This document shows positions 15,631-25,496 of a stretch of 64,000 nucleotides of DNA, piece after piece; the first letter of the stretch is position 1, and each line of letters opens with the position of its first letter. The notes beneath the pieces were generated by a model. It did no database searches and had not been told where the DNA came from. It worked only from the letters and a program-made list of their open reading frames with translations. Source of the DNA: Planctomycetota bacterium (GTDB taxonomy: Bacteria; Planctomycetota; UBA1135; UBA2386); contig JANQJF010000113.1 of assembly GCA_028281765.1 (NCBI GenBank), positions 186,001-250,000 on the forward strand. The letters run 5' to 3'. Made by a program: the position numbers and the translations under genes.

Positions 15631-16986
15631 ATGAACGTCCACTCCATCCAGAAAGGGTTCGACATCCCTATCGCCGGCAAGGCCGATACGAAGGTCGAGT
15701 CCGCCCCCGAGCCGCTGCTCGTCGCAGTGGCTGCGACCGACTTCCCCGGCACGAAGCCCAAGCTGCTCGTGAAGGAAGGGGACGCGGTTCGCACCGGAGA
15801 TCCGCTGTTTTTCGACAAGAAGGATCGCGACACGGTCTACGCGTCGCCCGTCACCGGCACGGTGTCGAAGATCGTGCTCGGTGCGCGACGCGCGCTGCAC
15901 CGCGTCGAGATCTCGCCGGGTGCGACCGAGGACTATGCGGACATCGCGCACGTGAGCCGCGCGAAGCTCGGCTCGACGTCGCGCGAGGACCTCGTGCGTG
16001 CGATCAAGCAGGCGGGTCTGTGGCCGATGATCCGGCAGCGTCCCGTCGGGCGGACGGCCAACAGTGACGTGACGCCGAGTGCGATCTACGTCAACGGCCT
16101 CGACACGGAGCCGCTCGCGGCCGATCCGGTCGTGGCTTGCGAAGGTCGTCGCGCGGACCTCGAAGCCGGGATCGAACTGCTGAAGGCGCTGACCGACGGC
16201 AAGGTCTACGTCACGCTGAAGCAGGGCGCGTCGTCCAAGGATCTCGAGAATCTGCCGGGCGCCGAGGAGCACCGCTTCGACGGCCCGCACCCGGCCGGTT
16301 TGGTCGGCACTCACATCCAGTGCATCGCGCCGATGCACTCCAGCGAGACGGCCTGGTATCTCAAGGCCCAAGAGCTCGCGCTCCTCGGCGAGTGGGTCCA
16401 GAGCGGCCGCTACCCGACGCATCGTGTCGTCGCGGTCGCGGGCTCGAGCGCACCGAACCGGCACTACTACAAGGTGCGTCAAGGCGCTGCGCTCATGACG
16501 CTGACCGCCGGCAAGCCGCTCGGGGAAGAGGTTCGGGTCATCAGCGGCACGGTTCTGAGCGGCGAGGCGGTCGGTGGCGATGGCTACCTCGGCTTCTACG
16601 CCTGGACCGTCACCGCGATTCCGGACGGCAAGGACGAGCGCGACTTGTTCGGCTGGGCGCTGCCCCAAGCCGGCAAGCTCAGCACGTCGCGTTCGGTCTG
16701 GTCGTGGCTCAAGCCCAAGAACGAATACGAGCTGGACGCTCGCATGAACGGCGGCCCGCGCTCGATCGTCAACATCGGCGCGTGGGAGAACGTCACGCCG
16801 CTCGACATCCATCCGACCTTCTTGGTTCGCGCGATCCAGGCCAACGATCTGGAGGAAGCGCTGGAACTCGGCCTGCTGGAAGTCACAGAAGAAGACGTCG
16901 CCCTCTGCACCTTCGCCGACCCCTGCAAGATCGAGGTCGGTGAGATCATTCGAAAAGGCCTGGACCTCTACGAGGAAGAGGGCTGA
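15631..16986 (+). CDS. nqrA: Na+-translocating NADH:quinone reductase subunit A
   Basis: A 451-residue protein from ATG 15631, close to the family length (about 447). It opens with the typical KGFDIPIAGKA segment. It has the biotinyl-lipoyl-like fold region (KEGDAVRTGDPLFFDKK and YASPVTGTVSKI) and the GLDTEPLAADP stretch found in NqrA. The C-terminus (LCTFADPCKIEVGEIIRKGLD) is characteristic. NqrA is the peripheral cytoplasmic subunit near the quinone site and carries no cofactor in well-studied complexes. It is the first large gene of a complete nqrABCDEF operon; nqrB begins six bases after its stop. Confidence 0.96.
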   Translation: MNVHSIQKGFDIPIAGKADTKVESAPEPLLVAVAATDFPGTKPKLLVKEGDAVRTGDPLFFDKKDRDTVYASPVTGTVSKIVLGARRALHRVEISPGATEDYADIAHVSRAKLGSTSREDLVRAIKQAGLWPMIRQRPVGRTANSDVTPSAIYVNGLDTEPLAADPVVACEGRRADLEAGIELLKALTDGKVYVTLKQGASSKDLENLPGAEEHRFDGPHPAGLVGTHIQCIAPMHSSETAWYLKAQELALLGEWVQSGRYPTHRVVAVAGSSAPNRHYYKVRQGAALMTLTAGKPLGEEVRVISGTVLSGEAVGGDGYLGFYAWTVTAIPDGKDERDLFGWALPQAGKLSTSRSVWSWLKPKNEYELDARMNGGPRSIVNIGAWENVTPLDIHPTFLVRAIQANDLEEALELGLLEVTEEDVALCTFADPCKIEVGEIIRKGLDLYEEEG

Positions 16987-16992
16987 TCCCCG

Positions 16993-18303
16993 ATGAAGTT
17001 CCTACGAACCCTCGTCGACAAGCAACGCAAGCTCTATCACGAGCCTGGCTCCAAGCTGCACAAGATCTGGCCGCTGCTCGACGCGGCCGAAACGTTCCTC
17101 TTCGCGCCGGGTAACACGGCGCCGAAGAAGGGACCGCACGTCCGTGACTACATCGACCTCAAACGGACGATGTCGACGGTCATCATCGCGCTGATCCCGT
17201 GCTTGCTCTGGTCGATCTTCAACACCGGTCATCAGCACTTCGCGGCGCTCGCCGCGATGGCCGGGAATGGCGCCGCGGCCGCGGACTATTCGGTCGGCTG
17301 GCTGCAGATGCTCCTGCTGGGCTCGGACTACGCGCCGAACCCGGCCGACGTCGGGCTGTTCGACAAGGTCGTGTTCGGCCTCGACCAGATGATCCCGATC
17401 ATCTTCGTCAGCTACTTCGTCGGGCTGAACATCGAGGGCATATTCGCCGTGATCCGCAAAGAGGAGATCTCCGAGGGATACCTCGTCTCCGGCATGCTGA
17501 TCGCATTGATCGTGCCCGCCTCGATCCCGCTCTGGCAGCTCGCGCTCGCCGTCGCCTTCGCCGTCATTCTCTGCAAGGAGATCTTCGGTGGCACCGGGAC
17601 GAACATCTTCAACATCGCGCTCATGGCGCGGGCGTTCCTGTTCTTCGGCTATCCGGCCCAGATCAGTGGCAGTGAGTGCTGGGTGTCCGGCAACGACCAC
17701 ATGGGTCTGATCGACGGTTACAGCGGTGCGACGCCGCTCGCCGCGGCGGCTTCCTGCAAGCTCGAGTCGAACGCGATCGTGCAGGCCGAGGGCGTCGAAT
17801 ACTACGCGAGCGCCGCCGAGGCGGTCGGCTACTCGTGGTCCGAGCTGTTCTTCGGACTGATCCCGGGCAGCGCTGGCGAGACGAGCGCGTTCTGCGTTCT
17901 GCTCGGCGCCGCGTTCCTGCTGATCACCGGCATCGGCAACTGGCGCACGATGGTCGGTGGGGTCATCGGCCTGTTCCTCACGACGTGGCTCATTCAGGCG
18001 ACTCCGGCTGGCGATGCGGACGGCATCTTTGGCTTGCCGGCGCACTGGCACCTCGTCGCCGGCGGTTTCATGTTCGGCATCGTCTTCATGGCGACCGACC
18101 CCGTCACCTGCCCGGAGACCAATAGGGGCAAGTGGATCTACGGGATCCTGGTCGGGGCTCTGACGATCCTCGTCCGAGTCATCAACCCGGCGTATCCCGA
18201 GGGCGCGATGCTCGCGATTCTGCTGATGAACGCGTTCGCGCCGACGATCGATCACTTCATCGTTCAGGGCAACAAGAAGCGAAGGAAGGCCCGCCTTGGA
18301 TAA
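16993..18303 (+). CDS. nqrB: Na+-translocating NADH:quinone reductase subunit B
   Basis: A 436-residue, multi-helix membrane subunit. The covalent FMN attachment motif appears as DGYSGATPLAAA, with the Thr at about residue 247. The N-terminus (KHEP-like YHEPGSKLHKIWPLLDAAETF) and the central GGTGTNIFNIALMARAFLFF segment are typical. NqrB holds FMN and riboflavin and forms the main part of the Na+ path. Its stop lies inside nqrC (8-bp overlap). The attachment of FMN to Thr is family knowledge; the motif is intact here. Confidence 0.96.
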   Translation: MKFLRTLVDKQRKLYHEPGSKLHKIWPLLDAAETFLFAPGNTAPKKGPHVRDYIDLKRTMSTVIIALIPCLLWSIFNTGHQHFAALAAMAGNGAAAADYSVGWLQMLLLGSDYAPNPADVGLFDKVVFGLDQMIPIIFVSYFVGLNIEGIFAVIRKEEISEGYLVSGMLIALIVPASIPLWQLALAVAFAVILCKEIFGGTGTNIFNIALMARAFLFFGYPAQISGSECWVSGNDHMGLIDGYSGATPLAAAASCKLESNAIVQAEGVEYYASAAEAVGYSWSELFFGLIPGSAGETSAFCVLLGAAFLLITGIGNWRTMVGGVIGLFLTTWLIQATPAGDADGIFGLPAHWHLVAGGFMFGIVFMATDPVTCPETNRGKWIYGILVGALTILVRVINPAYPEGAMLAILLMNAFAPTIDHFIVQGNKKRRKARLG

Positions 18304-19105
18304 GGGCAGCAACAAGTTCGTCGTCGTCTTCCAGACGGCGGTCTGCGTGGTCCTCGCGATCCTGCTCGCCGGTGCCTACAACGGCCTGAGCGAATCGATC
18401 GCGGCGAACCAAGAGTTCGACAAGCAGCGCAACATCCTCAAGGCCGTCGGCCTCTGGAACCCTGCCGAAGAGGCGGGCAAGCCGCGCAAGGAACTCGAGG
18501 ACCTGTTCAAGAATCGGATGCGCTCCGAGATCCTCGAGGTCAAGCGCGGCGAGGTCGACGTCGAGGTCAAGCGTGCAGGCGTCGTGTCGACCGAGAAGGT
18601 CGTCAAGGTGCTCGACGTCGTGAAGACCGACCACGACATCAAGGACTTCGCGAATCTGATGCGCGAGGAGGGCAAGAAGCCCGCCGCCGAGCGGAAGGAG
18701 TACGTGCCGTTCTACGTGCGCGTCGACGACAAGGGCGCAGACGAGGCCTACTGCATCCCGATCTCGGGATACGGCCTGTGGTCGACGCTCTACGGGTTCC
18801 TCGCGCTGCAGGCGAACTGCCGCAACGTCGTCGGGATCACGTTCTACGACCACAAGGAGACGCCCGGTCTCGGCGGTGAGGTCGACAACCCGTCGTGGCA
18901 AGCGCAGTGGGTCGACAAGTGTGTTCGCGGTGACGACGGCATGCTGACCGGCGTCAACGTCAAGAAGGGGGGTGCGGCCCCGGACGATCCGCACGCGGTC
19001 GACGGCCTGTCCGGCGCGACGATCACCGGCGACGGTGTGACGCGCTTCGTGATGAGCGACCTCCAGACCTACGAACCCTACTTCAAGAAGCTCCTCAACG
19101 GATGA
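18296..19105 (+). CDS. nqrC: Na+-translocating NADH:quinone reductase subunit C
   Basis: A 269-residue protein. The start is TTG 18296, overlapping nqrB by 8 bp and preceded by AGGAAGG. It is the only start that keeps the N-terminal membrane helix (about residues 8-29). The FMN-binding domain carries SGATITGDGV with the acceptor Thr at about residue 242. The ETPGLGGEVD segment is also typical. NqrC passes electrons in the periplasm between the membrane Fe site and NqrB. Its length is in the family range. Its stop overlaps the nqrD start (ATGA). Confidence 0.95.
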   Translation: MDKGSNKFVVVFQTAVCVVLAILLAGAYNGLSESIAANQEFDKQRNILKAVGLWNPAEEAGKPRKELEDLFKNRMRSEILEVKRGEVDVEVKRAGVVSTEKVVKVLDVVKTDHDIKDFANLMREEGKKPAAERKEYVPFYVRVDDKGADEAYCIPISGYGLWSTLYGFLALQANCRNVVGITFYDHKETPGLGGEVDNPSWQAQWVDKCVRGDDGMLTGVNVKKGGAAPDDPHAVDGLSGATITGDGVTRFVMSDLQTYEPYFKKLLNG

Positions 19106-19785
19106 CAAGCACAGTCGATGCCCCGGTCGACGCGCCGGTCGAAAAGCCGCCGCTGTTCGGCAAGGCCGAGAAGCGAGCCGTTCTCGATCCGCTCGTCGAC
19201 GACAACCCGATCGCGCTCCAGGCGCTCGGGATCTGTTCGGCGCTCGCGGTCACGCTCAAGGTCTCGCCGACCTTGATCATGTGCCTCGCGGTGATCGTCG
19301 TGCTCACGGCGAGCAACACGATCATCTCGATGCTGCGGAACTACATCCCGCACAAGATCCGCATCATCGTCATGCTGACGGTGATCTCGAGTCTCGTGAC
19401 GCTCGTCGACATCTGTCTCAAGGCGTTCGCCTACGACCTCAGCAAGTCGCTGTCGGTGTTCATCGCGCTGATCGTGACGAACTGCATCGTCATGGGGCGC
19501 GCCGAAGCGTTTGCGATGGGCAACCCGCCGTGGCGCAGCTTCCTCGATGGCCTCGGCAACGCGCTCGGCTACTCGTGGATCCTGATCGTCGTCGGTGTGT
19601 CCCGTGAGCTGTTCGGCGCGGGCCAGCTGATGGGCGCGCAGATTATTCCGGAGAGCTGGTACGCCGTGAACGGCGGCTGGTTCGTCAATAACGGCCTGAT
19701 GGTGCTCGCACCGGGGGCCTTCATCATGATCGGGATCGTGATCTGGATTCAGCGCGCGATCACCGGCTTCTCGGAGGCGCACTGA
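19102..19785 (+). CDS. nqrD: Na+-translocating NADH:quinone reductase subunit D
   Basis: A 227-residue integral membrane subunit with about six helices and a charged N-terminal tail of about 35 residues. It keeps the two Cys that, with two in NqrE, hold the membrane-embedded iron centre: one in ALGICSAL (about residue 45) and one in VTNCIVMGRAEAF. It is homologous to RnfE. The neighbours nqrA-C and F, with FMN motifs, rule out an Rnf assignment. The stop shares one base with nqrE (TGATG). Confidence 0.95.
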   Translation: MTSTVDAPVDAPVEKPPLFGKAEKRAVLDPLVDDNPIALQALGICSALAVTLKVSPTLIMCLAVIVVLTASNTIISMLRNYIPHKIRIIVMLTVISSLVTLVDICLKAFAYDLSKSLSVFIALIVTNCIVMGRAEAFAMGNPPWRSFLDGLGNALGYSWILIVVGVSRELFGAGQLMGAQIIPESWYAVNGGWFVNNGLMVLAPGAFIMIGIVIWIQRAITGFSEAH

Positions 19786-20414
19786 TGGCAGCGTTCTTAC
19801 TCGCTGACGGATCCCTCGTCTCTCTGGCCCTCAAGGCCATCTTCGTCGAGAACATCCTCCTCGCGTTCTTCCTCGGCATGTGCTCGTACCTCGCGGTGTC
19901 GAAGCGCGTCGACACCGCGATCGGTCTCGGCATCGCGGTGATCTTCGTCGAGACGATCACGTGTCCCGCGAACTGGTGCATCGAGAACTACATCCTCGCC
20001 GAGGGTGCGCTCTCGTGGGCCGGCATGCCGGAGACCGACCTCACGTATCTCCGACTGATCTTCTACATCGGCGTGATCGCGGCGATGGTGCAGATCGTCG
20101 AGATGGCGATCGATAAGTTCTCACCGGCTCTCTACAACTCGCTCGGCATCTTCCTGCCGCTGATCGCGGTGAACTGCGCGATCCTCGGCGCGTCGCTGTT
20201 CAGCGCGGAGCGTTCCTACACGCTCGTCGAGTCGACCGTGTTCGGCTTCGGCTCGGGCATCGGCTGGATGCTCGCGATCGTCTCGATGGCTGCCATCCGG
20301 CAAAAGCTGCGCACGGCACATGTTCCCGCGCCGCTGCGCGGACTAGGCATCACGTTCATCGTGACGGGCCTCATCGCCATGGCCTTCATGACCTTCAGCG
20401 GTATCCAACTATGA
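19785..20414 (+). CDS. nqrE: Na+-translocating NADH:quinone reductase subunit E
   Basis: A 209-residue integral membrane subunit with about six helices, related to NqrD in inverted topology and homologous to RnfA. It has the conserved Cys in FLGMCSYLAVS and in AVNCAILGASLF, the second half of the membrane iron site. The segment TCPANWCIENYIL is also typical. It overlaps nqrD by one base and nqrF by four. Insertion of the iron is thought to need NqrM, encoded at the head of this cluster. Confidence 0.95.
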   Translation: MAAFLLADGSLVSLALKAIFVENILLAFFLGMCSYLAVSKRVDTAIGLGIAVIFVETITCPANWCIENYILAEGALSWAGMPETDLTYLRLIFYIGVIAAMVQIVEMAIDKFSPALYNSLGIFLPLIAVNCAILGASLFSAERSYTLVESTVFGFGSGIGWMLAIVSMAAIRQKLRTAHVPAPLRGLGITFIVTGLIAMAFMTFSGIQL

Positions 20415-21658
20415 TCGCAGCTGGACTGTTCGGCAGCATCCTGATCGGCGTCGTCGCTCTGACGATCGTCATTTTGCTCCTCGTGGCCATTTTGATGTTC
20501 GCGGAGAGCAAGCTCGTCCATCAGGGCAAGGTCAAGATCCTGATCAACAACGACGAGGAGAAGTCCCCCGAAGTCGCGGCCGGCGGCACGTTGCTGTCGG
20601 TGCTCTCCGGGCAAGGCGTCTTCCTTCCGTCGGCGTGTGGTGGTGGTGGCACGTGCGCGATGTGCAAGTGTCAGGTCATGGAGGGCGGTGGCGACGTGCT
20701 GCCGACCGAGCTGACCCACCTGAGCCGCTCCGAAGCCAAGGAACACTGGCGCCTCGCGTGCCAGGTCAAGGTGAAGGAGAACATGAAGGTGCAGGTCCCG
20801 GACGAGGTCTTCTCGATCCGCAAGTGGGAATGCACCGTTCGCTCCAACGAGAACGTCGCGACGTTCATCAAGGAGTTCGTCGTCGAGCTGCCGGAAGGCG
20901 AGATCCTCGACTTCGAGTCCGGCGGCTACATCCAGATCGATGTCCCGAAGTACAAGAACCTCGCGTACAAGGACTTCGACATCGAAGAAGAGTACCACCC
21001 GGACTGGGACCAGTACAAGGTGTGGGACTACGTCGCGAACAACGACGAGGAGTGCTTCCGTGCCTACTCGATGGCGAACCACCCGGCCGAGGGCAACATC
21101 GTGATGCTCAACATCCGGATCGCGACGCCGCCGCCGCGCACCGAGGGCATTCCGCCGGGCATCTGCTCGAGCTACGTGTTCTCGCTGAAGCCGGGTGACA
21201 AGGTGACGATCTCCGGTCCCTACGGTGAGTTCTTCATCAAGGAGACCGAGAAGGAGATGGTCTACATCGGTGGTGGTGCCGGCATGGCGCCGCTGCGGTC
21301 GCACATCTTCCACCTGTTCCACACGCTGAAGACGAAGCGCAAAGTCTCCTACTGGTATGGCGCTCGCTCGAAGCGTGAGATGTTCTACACGGACCACTTC
21401 GAGGCGATCGAAAAGGAGTTCCCGAACTTCTCCTACCACGTCGCGCTCAGTGACCCGCTGCCCGAGGACAACTGGGAAGGCGAGACCGGCTTCATCCACC
21501 AGGTCGTCTACGAGAACTACCTCAAGGACCACCCGGACGTCGACGAGATCGAGTTCTACATGTGCGGTCCGCCGATGATGAACGATGCGGTCCAGAACAT
21601 GCTGGCCGACATCGGCGTCGAGCCGGAACAGATCGCGTTCGACGACTTCGGCGGCTGA
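20411..21658 (+). CDS. nqrF: Na+-translocating NADH:quinone reductase subunit F (NADH-oxidising)
   Basis: A 415-residue protein with one N-terminal helix (about 8-30). A ferredoxin domain binds a [2Fe-2S] cluster through C76, C82, C85 and C117. The FAD part shows RAYSMANHP and SSYVFSLKPGDKV-x-ISGPYG. The NADH part has GGGAGMAPLRSH and ends in YMCGPPMMNDAV-x-MLADIGVEPEQIAFDDFGG. It is the electron entry point of the complex. Length and order match the family. It closes the operon, and a GC hairpin follows 14 bp after the stop. Confidence 0.96.
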   Translation: MIAAGLFGSILIGVVALTIVILLLVAILMFAESKLVHQGKVKILINNDEEKSPEVAAGGTLLSVLSGQGVFLPSACGGGGTCAMCKCQVMEGGGDVLPTELTHLSRSEAKEHWRLACQVKVKENMKVQVPDEVFSIRKWECTVRSNENVATFIKEFVVELPEGEILDFESGGYIQIDVPKYKNLAYKDFDIEEEYHPDWDQYKVWDYVANNDEECFRAYSMANHPAEGNIVMLNIRIATPPPRTEGIPPGICSSYVFSLKPGDKVTISGPYGEFFIKETEKEMVYIGGGAGMAPLRSHIFHLFHTLKTKRKVSYWYGARSKREMFYTDHFEAIEKEFPNFSYHVALSDPLPEDNWEGETGFIHQVVYENYLKDHPDVDEIEFYMCGPPMMNDAVQNMLADIGVEPEQIAFDDFGG

Positions 21659-21671
21659 TCCAGGCTGCCGA

Positions 21672-21693
21672 GCCCGGCGGCTTGCCGCCGGGC
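21672..21693 (+). terminator. GC-rich hairpin after nqrF
   Basis: GCCCGGCGGC and GCCGCCGGGC are perfect complements separated by TT, 14 bp after the nqrF stop. There is no clear T-tract behind it, so it may be a weak intrinsic terminator or an mRNA 3'-end stabiliser for the nqr transcript. Confidence 0.55.
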
Positions 21694-21926
21694 CTCACGG
21701 GGAGGCTCCGCGGCTGGCGCCTCCGGCCGTGCATGGGAAACGCGCAACTGCAGCATGCCCGTGGCCCCGGATTCGTCCGGTCAGCGGCCACGCTCGCACT
21801 GCCGCCGCAGGAGCACACGCGCACTCCGCGAAGTTTCTCGGAAGTCGAGTGTTAGCGGCGCGGCGCGGTGGCACCTCCCTCGTGGACTCACTGGGGTTGT
21901 TTCCAGTCTGACGAGAGAGGTCTGCG

Positions 21927-24900
21927 ATGAGGTTATCCGCCAAGGGATTGATGGGACTCGTTCTGTGCGCAGCGGTTACGGCGCAGGGAACCGAAAACTG
22001 GGTGAACTACGAGTCGCCGCACGTTCATCCGCTCGAATTGCTCGCCACCGGGTTGCTCGTCGGGGCCGTCAACACCGAGGACGCTCGCCTCGAGGTATTC
22101 TCCGCAGACGGCACCGGAGGGTACTTCCACTACGGCTCGGTGCCCGTCGGCTTGGACCCCGTGTCGGTTCGCGATGCCGGATTCCAGTTCGCGTGGGTCG
22201 TGAATCACGTCTCGGACTCGATCTCGGTCGTCGACGTTCTTGAGATGTCCGTCGTCGAGACGATTCAGACGCCCGACGAACCGTCGGATGTCGTGTTCAC
22301 GATCGACCAGAATACGGGCGACCAGTGGGCTTGGGTGTCTTGTTCGCAGCCTGCCGTCGTCGCGGCGTACAACGTGACCGCGGGCCCGCCGTGGACGCCG
22401 ACGCTGATTCCGATCGAAGGTGCCGACCCGCGCGCGATGCTCACGGATGGCGAACTCGTCTACGTAGGGATTCACTCCTCGGGCAATCGAACCACGATCC
22501 TTGCCGGGGATCGCATCGGTACCGCGTCGAATGCGCGGTTCATGGCGAACGTGATGACCGATGTCGACAACGCATCGGGGGGCGTGACGCCGCCTTCGAA
22601 CATCCCGGGTGGTGTCGGATTCAATCCGCCGCTCGCCGCGGGCCTGCCATCGCCCCCGGAGACGGGGCTGATCGTCCGCGGGAACGCCAATGGATGGTTC
22701 GACGATGCGGGTCGCGATTGGACGATGGATGTCACGGACGGTCGCTTCGATCGCGTGCCGGGTTGGGATCTGTGCGATCACGACGTCGCGATCATCGACA
22801 CTCGGACGAATCCATGGACCGTGACGTACGCCGGGGGAGGCATGACGACCGTGATGGCGCTCGGCATGCAGCCGAGTCCGGCGCCGGGCGTCCTGCCTCG
22901 CTTGTCGTTCGTGGGCACCGAGGCCAAGAACGAGATCCGGTTCGAGCCGAACCTCAAGAACAAGTTCGTTCGCTCCCAGATCGCGTTCGTCGACGCCGAC
23001 AACCTCGACGTCACGTCGCGGGACCTGAATCCGCACCTAGGCAACTACACCGCGTCGAGCATTCCTCAGATCGATCGAGACAAATCGATCGGGGAGCCTC
23101 GAGCGGTCATCTGGGACCTGTTCTCCGGGACCACGCGCGGCTTCGTTGCGGGCATGGGTTCGAACAACGTAATCGAGATCGATCGCGACGGGAACCGGAT
23201 GCGGGAGATCGAAGTCGGCGCAGGGCCCACCGGCCTGGCACAGTTTGCCGGTGCCTTCCTGTTCGTCCTCAACCGGTTCGACAGCTCGATTCTCGTGCAC
23301 AACCTGTCGACGGACGCGCAAGAGGTGCTGCGCTTTCACAGTCCGCTTCCCGACGACGTGCGGGCCGGCCGCAAGCACCTGCACGACACGCATCGGACCT
23401 CGGGCTACGGCCATGTCTCTTGTGCCTCGTGTCATGTCGACGCGCGCGAGGACGGTTTGGCTTGGGATCTCGGGAATCCCGAGAGGACGCTGCGCATCGC
23501 CCATGCACCGAACATGGACCGGCGGCCCGACATCGTGCCGCGAGTCGGCGGGAGTGCCTACCCGGAGGAATCCGAGCATCCGTACGCCGGCGTGCACCAC
23601 CCGATGAAGGGGCCGATGGTCACCCAGACCCTGCAGGACATCATCGGCAACGAACCGTTCCACTGGCGTGGCGACAAGAAATCGATCGAGGAATTCAACG
23701 AGGCCTACGTGGGCTTGCTCGGCGACGACGTCCCGCTGAGCAAGGTCGAGATGAGCCAGTTGAAAACCTACCTCGAGTCGATCTCCGTCCCGCCCAATCC
23801 CCATCGGCTGAAGTACGAGAACGGCTTCGGCGGTCTGGCGACGAACGTGCCGCTGCCAAGACAGTACTACTACCCTCTGGACCCGGCGGGTGCGGCTCAA
23901 CCTCTCGTCGAGGGCAACGCACAGAACGGCCTCGACATCTACATCGAAACCTGCAACGTGTGCCATACGGTTCCCGTGGGGATCGGCACGGAATCGACCT
24001 GGACCGGCACGAGTTGGTCGCCTGCGGCGCCGGTGGGCGGGCATGGTGAGAGGTTCTCGTCTCTGTTGACTGCGGACGGAGTCTCACATCACTCGATGAA
24101 GGTGCCCGAGCTCCGGCATCTCCACGAGAAGGTCGGATTCGACGCTCTGCAGCAGCGCAACGTCCGCGGCTTCGGATACCTCCACGACGGGAGCGTCGAC
24201 ACCCTCTCACGATTCGTAAGTGAGTTCCGAGACAGGCCGAGGTTCCAGCCGGATCCCGTGCAGGCGACCGCGGATGTCACCGCGTTCTTGATGTCGTTTT
24301 CGTCCACGGGAATGGAGGCCTGGAGCACGAACAACGAGAACTTCCCGCCTGGACGCCTGGACGCGAAGAACTCGCATCCGGCGGTGGGCCGCCAGTGGAC
24401 GCTCGACTCGAGCGTGATGAACCCCGAGGACGTCCAGGCGATCGCCGAGATGTTCTCGGTCGTCGACGCGAATCCGAACGAGCTCACCCTCATCGTGAAG
24501 CAGAGCCTCGATACTCCTGGAACGCTTGGCTACTGGTACGTCGGCACGAACCTCTTCATCGACGACAGCCATAGGATCACGGATGCGATCAGTCTGTTGA
24601 CGTCGATCGGGCCGGGTACCGAAGCGACGTTCACGATCGTGCCGGCATCGCAGGGGCAACGCCTCGGTGTCGACCGCGATCGGGACGGCGCGTACGACGG
24701 CGTCGAACCTCTCCTCGGGGGCGACCCTGCGGACCGCGACATCGCGGGCTGCGTCGGCACTCCGCCCCCTCTGCCACAACAGCCTTCGATCGCGAGCTAC
24801 GCTACCCCGCAGGGCCCGTTCGAGATGCAGATCCGATGGTGGAGAGGGAGCACGTCGGTAGACGAGGGATTCATCCTCGAACGCATCTGGGGCAACAGCC

Positions 24901-25424
24901 CGCAGTGGGAGCGCGTCGCCACTGTGCCCGCGACGAGTGCGACTCAATACACGTATGTCGACAAGACCGTCGGTGAGTCGACGTCGTACAGGTATCGGGT
25001 GCGCGCCTACAACTGCATCGGCAAGTCGGACTGGAGCGAGCAGCCACCGCTCAACACCAGGACGACGCCTGCGCGCGGGGCTCAGCGCTTGTGCCACGTG
25101 CACGCGATCGACCTTCAGCTGGCCCCGGGTGACACCGAGCAGATGGTCCGCGCCTACGGCACCGTCAACGTGGTCGACGAAGAAGGAATCGGGATCGCTG
25201 GAGTCACGGTGTCGTTGACCGTCGCCGGATCGAGCGGTGCCGGGTCATACACAGCCGTGACCAACGACGACGGTCAGGCGCTCTTCGAGCCTGGGACGTT
25301 CGTAGGCGTGGATCAGGCGCCATCGTGGACGTTTACCGTCACGGGTATCTCCGGTGCGAACGTGACGTACGACTCCTCGAATAACTTCGAGTCCACGAAG
25401 CTCGTGCATTTCACAGATGGCTGA
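21927..25424 (+). CDS. Secreted YVTN beta-propeller / di-haem peroxidase-like protein with FnIII and Ig-like tail
   Basis: A 1165-residue protein. ATG 21927 follows GAGAGAGG and starts a signal peptide of about 22 residues. Residues to about 480 form YVTN-type propeller repeats (VNHVSDSISVVDV, NRFDSSILVHNL). The di-haem core has CASCH (about 499) and CNVCH (about 676), the HHPMKGPMVTQTLQ segment and FHWRGDKK. Unlike its paralogue at 10512-13238, it ends with a fibronectin-III-like domain (about 960-1055) and a bacterial Ig-like domain (about 1060-1165, VNVVDEEGIGIAGVTVSLTV). The two paralogues flank the nqr operon and are encoded on opposite strands. Likely an exported redox enzyme or haem sensor; substrate unknown. 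Confidence 0.78.
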   Translation: MRLSAKGLMGLVLCAAVTAQGTENWVNYESPHVHPLELLATGLLVGAVNTEDARLEVFSADGTGGYFHYGSVPVGLDPVSVRDAGFQFAWVVNHVSDSISVVDVLEMSVVETIQTPDEPSDVVFTIDQNTGDQWAWVSCSQPAVVAAYNVTAGPPWTPTLIPIEGADPRAMLTDGELVYVGIHSSGNRTTILAGDRIGTASNARFMANVMTDVDNASGGVTPPSNIPGGVGFNPPLAAGLPSPPETGLIVRGNANGWFDDAGRDWTMDVTDGRFDRVPGWDLCDHDVAIIDTRTNPWTVTYAGGGMTTVMALGMQPSPAPGVLPRLSFVGTEAKNEIRFEPNLKNKFVRSQIAFVDADNLDVTSRDLNPHLGNYTASSIPQIDRDKSIGEPRAVIWDLFSGTTRGFVAGMGSNNVIEIDRDGNRMREIEVGAGPTGLAQFAGAFLFVLNRFDSSILVHNLSTDAQEVLRFHSPLPDDVRAGRKHLHDTHRTSGYGHVSCASCHVDAREDGLAWDLGNPERTLRIAHAPNMDRRPDIVPRVGGSAYPEESEHPYAGVHHPMKGPMVTQTLQDIIGNEPFHWRGDKKSIEEFNEAYVGLLGDDVPLSKVEMSQLKTYLESISVPPNPHRLKYENGFGGLATNVPLPRQYYYPLDPAGAAQPLVEGNAQNGLDIYIETCNVCHTVPVGIGTESTWTGTSWSPAAPVGGHGERFSSLLTADGVSHHSMKVPELRHLHEKVGFDALQQRNVRGFGYLHDGSVDTLSRFVSEFRDRPRFQPDPVQATADVTAFLMSFSSTGMEAWSTNNENFPPGRLDAKNSHPAVGRQWTLDSSVMNPEDVQAIAEMFSVVDANPNELTLIVKQSLDTPGTLGYWYVGTNLFIDDSHRITDAISLLTSIGPGTEATFTIVPASQGQRLGVDRDRDGAYDGVEPLLGGDPADRDIAGCVGTPPPLPQQPSIASYATPQGPFEMQIRWWRGSTSVDEGFILERIWGNSPQWERVATVPATSATQYTYVDKTVGESTSYRYRVRAYNCIGKSDWSEQPPLNTRTTPARGAQRLCHVHAIDLQLAPGDTEQMVRAYGTVNVVDEEGIGIAGVTVSLTVAGSSGAGSYTAVTNDDGQALFEPGTFVGVDQAPSWTFTVTGISGANVTYDSSNNFESTKLVHFTDG

Positions 25425-25496
25425 GGGCGGCGGCAACGCACGACCGCGAGGCGGTAGAATGGCGATCTCCTCGAACCCCCCGGAGTCATCGGATCC

